Origin: Acuticoccus mangrovi
GTDB taxonomy: Bacteria > Pseudomonadota > Alphaproteobacteria > Rhizobiales > Amorphaceae
Direction of reading: 5' to 3'
DNA length: 54,570 bases
NCBI RefSeq assembly: GCF_016411865.1
Contig: NZ_JAEKJA010000031.1
Span: 1-54,570 of the forward strand
Under the pieces are notes generated by a model. It ran no database searches. It was not told the origin of the DNA and saw nothing but the letters and a program-made list of their open reading frames with translations. Below, piece by piece: positions 43,035-53,025 of the stretch (position 1 is its first letter; each line of letters starts with the position of its first letter). Both the position numbers and the translations under genes were made by a program.

Positions 43035-45013
43035 CGGACGGAAAGGAGAAGCTCGGCCCGGCGCCGCTGGCTCTCGTCCTCGCGCTGATCGCCGGGGCGC
43101 TGGTGCTCGCGGTCGTCCATGAGCCGCTGATGGCGCTATTGCGCACGCCCCGCGATGCGGGGGGCTACGATGCCGGCAGGATGGTCTTCCTCTACGCGAC
43201 GCTGCCGCGGCTCGCCATGGCGGTGCTGTGCGGCGCCGGGCTCGCGGTGGCCGGCGCCATCATGCAGTTCGTGCTGCGCAACCCCCTCGCTTCGCCGACG
43301 ACGCTCGGCGTCGAGGCAGGCGCGCGCGTGGCTCTGGCGATCGCAACGGTCGCGGCGCCCGGCCTTCTGGGTCTTGGCCGGGACCTTGTCGCGATCTCCG
43401 GCAGCGCGATCACCACCGGTCTCGTCTTCCTGCTCGTGCGGCGCCGCGGCTTCGAACCGGTCGCGACGGTCATCGCCGGTCTGATCGTCGGATTGTTCTG
43501 CGGTGCGCTGGCGGCGTTGCTGGGCCTCGTCGAGGCGCGGCAAATGACCGCCGTGTTCCTCTGGGGCAGCGGGTCTTTGAGCCAGCAGAGCTGGGTCCCG
43601 TTCTCGGGATTGGCGCTGCGCTTGGGGGTGGCGCTGCTCGCCCTGCTGCCGCTCCTGCGTGCCCTCGCCGTTCTCCAGCTGGGCGATGACGGCGCGCGCG
43701 GCCTCGGTCTGTCCGTGACACGGTTGCGTGTCGTCGCGATCGCCATCGCCTCGACGATGACGGCCTTCGTCGTGAGCATGGTCGGAGTGATCGGCTTTGT
43801 CGGGCTCGTCGCACCGGCCCTCGCACGGCTGGCGGGCGCACGTCGGCTCGGCGAGCAACTGGCCTGGTCCGCTCTGCTCGGCGCGCTGATCCTGCTCATC
43901 ACCGATGCGGCCGTGCAGCTCTTCGCCGGCCAGCTCTCTGAATTTCTGCCGACCGGGGCGGTCACGGCCGTTCTCGGCTCGCCATTGCTGCTCTTTCTCG
44001 TTCGTCGGATGAAGCCGTCGGTGCCGCCCTCCGTCGCCGCACCGCCCGGCTGGAATGATCCGCCGGCGGCGCGGGCGCCTGTCGTTCTGGCGGGGCTGGG
44101 GCTTCTGGTCGTCGTCGCCTTGCTCGTCGGGCGTGGTCCCACCGGTGACTGGTCGCTGCCCTTTGGGTCGTGGAGCGCGGTCGCGGTCTGGCGGCTTCCG
44201 CGGATCCTGGCGAGCGCCGCCGCCGGAGCCTTGCTGGCTCTGTCCGGCGTGGTCCTGCAGCGCCTGACGCGCAACGAATTGGCCAGCCCCGAGGTGCTCG
44301 GCGTTTCGGCGGGCGCACTCCTCGCGGTGGCGCTGAGCCTGTTGATCTTCGGGCAACTCGGCGCGGCGGGCGACGCCGTGACGGCCGTCTGCGGCGGCAT
44401 GGTGGTCCTGCTGCTGATCCTGGCCCTCGGCCGACGCAGCGGATTTGCCCCCGACCACATGCTCCTCGCCGGGATCGCGGTCAGTGCGCTCGCCGACGCG
44501 CTGGTGGGCGTCTTGACGGCCGTCGGCGACCCGCGTGCGATGCGGCTGCTGGGCTGGATGTCGGGTTCCGTCGCCGGCGTCTCGCTCCAGGCTGCTGTGC
44601 TGACGATGCTGGCCGCGCTGGTGGCGCTGATCGCGGCGCTCGTCCTGCGCCGCTGGCTGGAGATTCTGCCGCTGGGGTCGGAGGCTGCCCGGGCGCTCGG
44701 CGTCAATCTGCCATGGGCGCGCCTGTCGTTGTTGCTGCTGGCCGCACTGACGAGCACGGCCGCGATGCCGATCCTCGGGCCGGTGACCTTTATCGGGCTG
44801 GTGGCCCCGCACATCGTCATGACGCTGGGCCTGCGGCAGTCGCGATCGGTGCTCTATGCTGCGGCGGGGACGGGTGCCGCGATCATGGTCGGCGCGGACT
44901 GGCTGGCACGGACCGTCAGCTTTCCGCTGCAATTGCCGACCGGGCTCGTGGCCGCGCTGTTGGGGGCGCCGGCGCTGATGCTGTTGTTGAACAGGAGGGG
45001 GCGGCGTTCATGA
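43031..45013 (+). CDS. fhuB: Siderophore ABC transporter permease, fused FhuB type
   Basis: A 660-residue protein made of two FecCD-type permeases in tandem, the FhuB architecture. The first repeat (1-325) has RLAMAVLCGAGLAVAGAIMQ, NPLASPTTLGVEAGA and FVGLVAPALAR; the second (about 350-660) has RLPRILASAAAGALLALSG, NELASPEVLGVSAGA and FIGLVAPHIV. Both conserved cytoplasmic G loops are present. The GTG at 43031 overlaps the FhuD-like stop, and the stop overlaps the ATPase start, so the three subunits are translationally coupled. FhuB-type permeases import hydroxamate or related ferric siderophores; actual specificity is unknown. Confidence 0.94.
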   Translation: MTDGKEKLGPAPLALVLALIAGALVLAVVHEPLMALLRTPRDAGGYDAGRMVFLYATLPRLAMAVLCGAGLAVAGAIMQFVLRNPLASPTTLGVEAGARVALAIATVAAPGLLGLGRDLVAISGSAITTGLVFLLVRRRGFEPVATVIAGLIVGLFCGALAALLGLVEARQMTAVFLWGSGSLSQQSWVPFSGLALRLGVALLALLPLLRALAVLQLGDDGARGLGLSVTRLRVVAIAIASTMTAFVVSMVGVIGFVGLVAPALARLAGARRLGEQLAWSALLGALILLITDAAVQLFAGQLSEFLPTGAVTAVLGSPLLLFLVRRMKPSVPPSVAAPPGWNDPPAARAPVVLAGLGLLVVVALLVGRGPTGDWSLPFGSWSAVAVWRLPRILASAAAGALLALSGVVLQRLTRNELASPEVLGVSAGALLAVALSLLIFGQLGAAGDAVTAVCGGMVVLLLILALGRRSGFAPDHMLLAGIAVSALADALVGVLTAVGDPRAMRLLGWMSGSVAGVSLQAAVLTMLAALVALIAALVLRRWLEILPLGSEAARALGVNLPWARLSLLLLAALTSTAAMPILGPVTFIGLVAPHIVMTLGLRQSRSVLYAAAGTGAAIMVGADWLARTVSFPLQLPTGLVAALLGAPALMLLLNRRGRRS

Positions 45014-45795
45014 ACCGAGCGGCGGCCGGAATGACCCTCGACGGCCTGCAATTCGCGGTCGCGGGCACGACACTTCTGCATCCCTTGACGCTCGAGATCG
45101 GCAGCCAGGGCGTGACCGGCATCATCGGCCAGAACGGCTCCGGAAAATCCACGCTGCTTCGGCTCATCGCCCGCCAGCAGCCACCGAGCGGAGGCACGAT
45201 CCGGTATGACGGGCGCGACGTCGGCGATTGGCCGGACCGGGCCTTCGCTCGTGCCGTCGGCTACCTGCCGCAACAGCTGCCGATCACGGCGCGGCTGACG
45301 GTCCGCGAGCTCGTGGCGTTTGGGCGCTATCCCTGGCACGGCGCTTTCCGGCGCTTTGGCGAGGGCGATGCGGTGAAGGTCGAGGAGGCGCTTCGTCTCA
45401 CAGGGATGGCCGGTCTGGCGGATCGGTTCCTGGAGACCCTCTCGGGCGGCGAGCGCCAACGCGCCTGGCTCGCCATGCTCGTGGCGCAGGAAGCGCGGCT
45501 GCTGCTGCTCGACGAACCGATCGCGGCGCTCGACGTGGGTCATCAGATCGAGGTTCTCGGTCTGCTCAGGCAGCTCAGCGAGACGCATCGCGTGGCGAGC
45601 GTGGTCGTGATCCACGAGATCAACATGGCGGCCCGCTTCTGCGATCGGATCATCGCCCTGCGTGCGGGGCGTCTCGTCGCCGACGCGACGCCGGACGAGG
45701 TGCTGGCGCCGGATCACCTCAATGCGATTTATGGCATACCCATGGGCGTCGCACCTCTTCCGGAGGGAGGGGGCCGATTTGCCTTCCCGATCTGA
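45010..45795 (+). CDS. Siderophore ABC transporter ATP-binding protein, FhuC-like
   Basis: A 261-residue ATPase. Walker A GQNGSGKST, Q-loop YLPQQLPIT, RELVAFGRYPWHG (typical of FecE/FhuC), signature LSGGERQR, Walker B LLLLDEP and H-loop VVIHEINMA are present. The ATG overlaps the permease gene. It powers uptake by the FhuDB-like subunits. The sequence becomes AT-rich soon after its stop, marking the edge of an apparently inserted segment. Confidence 0.94.
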   Translation: MNRAAAGMTLDGLQFAVAGTTLLHPLTLEIGSQGVTGIIGQNGSGKSTLLRLIARQQPPSGGTIRYDGRDVGDWPDRAFARAVGYLPQQLPITARLTVRELVAFGRYPWHGAFRRFGEGDAVKVEEALRLTGMAGLADRFLETLSGGERQRAWLAMLVAQEARLLLLDEPIAALDVGHQIEVLGLLRQLSETHRVASVVVIHEINMAARFCDRIIALRAGRLVADATPDEVLAPDHLNAIYGIPMGVAPLPEGGGRFAFPI

Positions 45796-45945
45796 CGACG
45801 CGTCAACGAGTCCGTGGGCGGCGCGACTGCTCTTGAGGCACCGGATAAGGTTCCGCGAGGCCAGTTCGAAACTGTTGTATCAGCGGTCACTGAACATTTA
45901 TGCATTGGCGAACTCAAGAAATTACTACTCTATGGGAGGGGTAAA

Positions 45946-46770
45946 TTGAGTAATTTTAATGATCTTGTAAAATACCTGACTCAATCAGTGGACGATTCAG
46001 CGTTTTGGACGAGCGTAATGGCGGGTCTGCTTGTTATGTTCGTGGATTTCGTGCTTCTAGTTATTGGTGTTAGTTTGGCCGTGAGCTGGTGGCAAAAGCG
46101 GCAATGGGAAAGAACACGCAAGAGTTTAGCTTATATACTATTAAATTCGACTGGCAGTGTGATGCAGAATTTTCGAGCGTGTTTATTTGAAAAAGACGAA
46201 ATGATTCTTTTGAATGCTGCAATAGAATTGCATCTTCAGCGACTTGAGCTGTCATTGAGTAATATTAATGAGCAAATGACTGTTCATTTGCCGGCGGCTT
46301 TACCCCCTCTTACGGAAAAATTATCGACTATAACTCGCGATATTTCCGTTTTGCGAGAGAGTGTATTGGCTATGCGTCTTTATCTCGGGCGACTTAAGTG
46401 GAAAATAGAACTATATGATGGGAAAGGCGAACAAAATAAAAGAATTGATCCCGAACAATTTATCTACGATGAGGATGGAGCTGTGCATTTAAGGCCAGGA
46501 ACAGCGCGTAGCGATGAAAATTTTTTCTTCCTGTTTACTACTCAAATGACGTACTCGACGCTAGAACTCAATAAGAAAGTTGTGAAGTTCTTTTCATTGT
46601 ATTCGAATGGTGGCCGACGATATTCGACTGAACAAAAAATGGCTAAAATAACTTTAGCATATCTTGAAGAAGAGCGTCATAAAGCAATTGTCGAAGCTTC
46701 AAAAATGAAAGCTGAAGGTCTAAATCTTCTTTTATATGCACCAATAGATGAAGAGTTAAATGAGCGATAG
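45946..46770 (+). CDS. Hypothetical AT-rich membrane-anchored protein
   Basis: A 274-residue protein with no family I recognise. Residues 21-48 form one strong transmembrane segment (MAGLLVMFVDFVLLVIG), followed by a basic WWQKRQWERTRK stretch and a long, mostly helical, charged cytoplasmic region with likely coiled coil around residues 85-165. I chose the TTG at 45946 because GGGAGGGG is 4 bases upstream; a GTG at 45814 is in frame but without support. Base composition is far more AT-rich than neighbouring genes and codons end in A/T, indicating recent transfer. It lies between the siderophore ATPase and NRPS genes and may be unrelated to the product. Confidence 0.7.
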   Translation: MSNFNDLVKYLTQSVDDSAFWTSVMAGLLVMFVDFVLLVIGVSLAVSWWQKRQWERTRKSLAYILLNSTGSVMQNFRACLFEKDEMILLNAAIELHLQRLELSLSNINEQMTVHLPAALPPLTEKLSTITRDISVLRESVLAMRLYLGRLKWKIELYDGKGEQNKRIDPEQFIYDEDGAVHLRPGTARSDENFFFLFTTQMTYSTLELNKKVVKFFSLYSNGGRRYSTEQKMAKITLAYLEEERHKAIVEASKMKAEGLNLLLYAPIDEELNER

Positions 46771-46836
46771 AATTTTGTGAGTAGGAGATGATGCTTGAAT
46801 ATGAGTTTACAGTATGTACAAGTGCAACTGTATACT

Positions 46837-46850
46837 ATGCATAATTGCAT
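46837..46850. promoter_or_regulatory. Inverted repeat ATGCA-TAAT-TGCAT upstream of NRPS
   Basis: A perfect 5+5 dyad with a 4-base centre, 86 bases before the A-T-TE start in the AT-rich gap 46771-46935. A wider AGTAT/ATACT pair (46811-46836) lies beside it. It is a plausible operator for the biosynthetic operon; the binding protein is unknown. Confidence 0.35.
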
Positions 46851-46935
46851 GATTCTGTGTCGATATGACGCCAACGTGAGTGCTGACCAAACAACGGATC
46901 CGCACCTAAGAGCCATTCAGAGGTGAGGTGTCTAT

Positions 46936-49720
<2,785 letters not shown>

Positions 49721-49737
<17 letters not shown>

Positions 49738-50929
49738 GTTCACCGAGCAGGCCGTGCGAGAGCGCTCGCCCGAGGGAACCGGCCTCTATGCGGACTTTCT
49801 CGACAACGACGATCTGGGGCGATCCCTGTTCGCGGCCAATCCCTGGCTGGCGGCGCCGGACAACGACAAGCCGTTGCCCTGGGACGGCGAGCGATACTGG
49901 AAGACCACGGTCGCCCGGAAGCACCTCTATTGGAGCGCGATCGCTCTGCCGGAGCCGACCAAGGACATCCGACGGATGCGTCGCGACCTCCTGGAGTGGG
50001 GCTACTGCCTCATCGAGGATGCGATGTCGGACACCCAGTGTGCGACGCTCTACAAGCGGCTGGTGGAGCAGGCGGCCGGCGAGCGGCAAGCCGGCGTGGC
50101 GCTCGGCTCGCCCTACGGGCAGTACGTGAACGCCCTCGTGAACAAAGGCGACTGCTTCGCGCGCTGCATCGAGCAGGATCCGGAGGTGGTGCAGGCCGGC
50201 CCGGTCATCGAGCAGCTCGCGGACGAGGCGCTCGGCAAGGGCTGGATCTGTCACTCCTTCCTCGCGATCAGCGCCGACCCCGACCGCTATCCGCAGCGCG
50301 TCCACATGGACCAGGGATCGCTCATGCCCTGGATCCCCGCGGAGGCGCCGATGCTCCTCAACACGATGTACATTCTCGAGGACGTCGGCGAGCACAACGG
50401 CGGAACGCTGCTCATCCCCGGGTCGCACAAGACCATGGCGGAAGGGCGCCGAACCGGCGTCGTTGGCGCGCTGCCCCCCATGGTCCATCTCGAGGCGAGG
50501 GCCGGGACGATCATGGTCTTCGACGGTCGCCTGCTCCACGCAACCGGCGTCAATCGAACCGACAAGCAGCGTTTTGTCGCGATCATGGCCTTCATCAAGC
50601 CGTGGATGCGCCAGCAGGAAAACTGGGTGCTCACCGTCAAGCCGGAAATTCTGCGCTGGGCGAGCCCGAAGCTGCTTCATCGCATGGGTTTTCAGGCGAT
50701 GTTCAGCGGCGGGACGGTCGAGGGGTGGGGGATCAACTACGTGAACGGCCAGCTCGGCGATCCGATGGCGCGCATCACGGCCTTTCGGGAGGCGATCGAC
50801 GCCGGACGCTATCAACGCGTCGGCGTGTTGGCGCCGGGTACGCCCGCCGCGGATCCGGCACACGACTACACTTTGCGGTCTGTCATTTCCATGGCGAAAG
50901 ATGCCATGGGCGACGCGTGGGAGGCGTAG
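49721..50929 (+). CDS. PhyH family Fe(II)/2-oxoglutarate hydroxylase
   Basis: A 402-residue phytanoyl-CoA dioxygenase-like protein. The iron triad is His195-x-Asp197 ([12 protein letters not shown]) and His273 ([11 protein letters not shown]), with Arg279 likely binding 2-oxoglutarate. The intact Asp indicates hydroxylation, not SyrB2-type halogenation, where Asp is Ala or Gly. [11 protein letters not shown] is the family strand before the distal His. The ATG at 49721 overlaps the NRPS by 17 bases and has GAGGGGAG just upstream. Overlap with the A-T-TE gene suggests that it oxidises the tethered amino acid or its product, which is inference. Confidence 0.92.
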
Positions 50930-50958
50930 CGCACGGCGTTGTATGCAAGGGGCCGACG

Positions 50959-51900
50959 ATGGAGACTGCGCTTCTCTTCCTCGTGTTCAACCGTCCACGT
51001 CAAACCGCCGCGGTCTTCGAGGCGATCCGTCAGGTCCGCCCGTCGAAGCTCTATGTCGCGGCCGACGGTCCCCGCGAGAACCGGCCAGAGGACGTCGAGT
51101 TGTGCGCCACCGTCAGGCGGATTGCGACGGCGATCGACTGGCCTTGCGACCTCCACACCCTGTTGCGGCCGACGAATCTCGGCTGCCGCGCCGCCGTCAC
51201 CGATGCGCTCGACTGGTTCTTCGGTCTCGAGCCGGAAGGGCTCGTTCTCGAGGACGATTGCCTGCCCGACCCGTCCTTCTTCCCCTACGCGAGCGAGCTT
51301 CTCGAGCGCTATCGTCACGACCGGCGCATCATGTGCATTGCGGGTGCGAAGCCGGTCGACGCCGCGCCGGACGGTGCCGCGAGCTACTTTCTGTCGATCT
51401 ACACGATGTGTTGGGGGTGGGCGACTTGGCGGCGCGCCTGGATGCTCAACGATCCCTCTCTCGCTGGTCTCGATGATTTCCTCGCCCGTCCCGCCTTTCC
51501 GGGGCAGGCCCGGTCGGCCGCGGCGTCCCGGCGTTGGGAAGAGCGGTTCAGGCAGGTGCGGGACCATGGTCTCGACTCGTGGGCGACCGTGTGGACCTTC
51601 GCGTGTTGGGCGAATGGCGGGCTGACCTGCGTGCCCCGTTCCAATTTGATCAAGAATATCGGCTTCGGGTTAGAGGCCACGCATTTGCGAGACGCGGCGT
51701 CGAACTTTGCCGACATGCGCCGCGAGTCGCTGGAATTTCCCTTGCGGCATCCGAGCGTGATCGCGCCGGACGGCCGCTACGACGAAGAGGTCTCGTCGGT
51801 CTTCTACCAGATCGGGGCGGACGATCTCGAAAGCGTCGACGTGGCGCTGGCTCGGAATTTGGCGATGAGGGAAGCCGATGCGCAACACCGACACGACTGA
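50959..51900 (+). CDS. GT-A fold glycosyltransferase-like protein (HlpA-like)
   Basis: A 313-residue protein resembling the hemolytic protein HlpA-like/nucleotide-diphospho-sugar transferase group. LLFLVFNRPRQTAAVFEAI and YVAADGPR form the first Rossmann-like strands, and VLEDDCLPD is the likely metal-binding DxD region. SIYTMCWGWATWRRAW is characteristic of the family. The ATG at 50959 follows the hydroxylase stop by 29 bases, with AAGGGG upstream. It probably transfers a sugar to, or otherwise modifies, the peptide product, but family members are poorly characterised. It overlaps the next gene by 23 bases. Confidence 0.8.
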   Translation: METALLFLVFNRPRQTAAVFEAIRQVRPSKLYVAADGPRENRPEDVELCATVRRIATAIDWPCDLHTLLRPTNLGCRAAVTDALDWFFGLEPEGLVLEDDCLPDPSFFPYASELLERYRHDRRIMCIAGAKPVDAAPDGAASYFLSIYTMCWGWATWRRAWMLNDPSLAGLDDFLARPAFPGQARSAAASRRWEERFRQVRDHGLDSWATVWTFACWANGGLTCVPRSNLIKNIGFGLEATHLRDAASNFADMRRESLEFPLRHPSVIAPDGRYDEEVSSVFYQIGADDLESVDVALARNLAMREADAQHRHD

Positions 51901-52672
51901 GTTGGCGGACGCGGGCCGTGACCCCTTCCGGGCTTACCTGGAATGCGGCTTCGATTCGGTGGAGGGTTGGCCGGGCACCAAGGAATCCGTCCTGTTCCTG
52001 GAAGTGCTCAAGGAGTGGTTCCGGCCGCATGGGGAGCGCGGCGGCGCTCTGGAAATCGGCGTCCATCACGCGAAATACCTGATCGCGCTGCACAACCTTC
52101 TCGCGCCGTGCCAGTCGCTCGGGATCGACCTCTTCGAGGACCAGGCCCGGAATATCGACTTCTCGGGCATGGGTGGGGCCGACGGGCCCCCGTCCATCGA
52201 GACATGCCACAGGCATATATTCGCCTTCGCCGCGCATCCCGAGGCGATCCACCTCATGTCGGCCGACAGTCTGACGCTCGGCCCGCAGGAGATCGCAGAG
52301 CTGTTGCGGACCTATCCGCGGTTCGCCGTGACCAGCATCGACGGCGGCCACACCGCGCTCCACCTGTCGGTCGATTTCATGACCGCCAGCCAGCTCACAT
52401 CACCCTTAGGTGTTATCGCCGTCGATGATCTGTTCCATCCGGACTGGCCGGGCGTCACGGAAGGGATCTTCCGTGTGCTCGACCGGCGGGACTTCCCCTT
52501 CGTTCCTCTCTTCATCACGCGCAAGAAGGCCTTCTTCTGCCACGTCAGCGTCCAGACGCAGTTCATGGCCTTCGTCGCCGTAGAGTTCTCTGCACGCTAC
52601 GCCAGAGACGTTCGGTATGTCGATTTCTTTGGCTGGCGCGTGCCTTCATTCAACTTTGGAAATGAATATTAA
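51878..52672 (+). CDS. Class I SAM methyltransferase-like protein
   Basis: A 264-residue Rossmann protein. GALEIGVHHAKYLIAL is motif I and LGIDLFEDQ the acidic strand after it, while SIDGGHTALHLSVDF matches motif IV of the Methyltransf_24 type. The C-terminal part (about 175-264) has no clear motif. GAGGGAAG precedes the ATG, which lies within the end of the preceding gene. It may O- or N-methylate the NRPS product. The glycine-rich loop is poorer than canonical, so a non-methylating SAM-fold role cannot be excluded. It is the last gene before a 353-base gap. Confidence 0.72.
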   Translation: MRNTDTTELADAGRDPFRAYLECGFDSVEGWPGTKESVLFLEVLKEWFRPHGERGGALEIGVHHAKYLIALHNLLAPCQSLGIDLFEDQARNIDFSGMGGADGPPSIETCHRHIFAFAAHPEAIHLMSADSLTLGPQEIAELLRTYPRFAVTSIDGGHTALHLSVDFMTASQLTSPLGVIAVDDLFHPDWPGVTEGIFRVLDRRDFPFVPLFITRKKAFFCHVSVQTQFMAFVAVEFSARYARDVRYVDFFGWRVPSFNFGNEY

Positions 52673-53025
52673 ACTCATGCCATTCGGCAATGAGAAGACG
52701 CTTGGGATACGATAGAGGATAAAGCAAAAATGTTTAGGTGCGGGCTCCGGCCGGGGTTTCATGATGATTTTGAGGTTTTCGCCAGGTCAAAGTCGTTGCC
52801 GCGTCAGGATCAACTGGTGGTTGCTGGAGGGCTCTCGAGACTCGGCTCGCCGATCACTGCGATGAATGGGCGGGCCCGCCGATCCTGTACATCGCTTGAT
52901 TTCCCCGATGGCGAACCGTCGCTTGCGCGGCTATGGTTTCCTTCCCAGTGTTTGGGGGGACAAACCGAAGGATTCGGGCTGAGACGAGCGCCGGGCCATT
53001 CTGTCCCAAGGTATCGCAGGGGACG
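52673..53025. other. 353-base intergenic region before second NRPS
   Basis: It begins AT-rich, with a TGA-N9-TCA match (52663-52677) and a small bulged hairpin, CTCATGCC paired with GGCAATGAG (52674-52694). It then becomes GC-rich. One open frame (52730-53029) has weak third-position bias and no family features, so I do not call it. The right end holds CAGGGGACG, the ribosome site of the next gene. Confidence 0.4.

Noticed and set aside
52663-52677. TGA-N9-TCA as an iron-responsive (RirA-type) operator
   Set aside because: Only six fixed bases; about a dozen chance matches are expected in the window, and none sits at the other cluster promoters.
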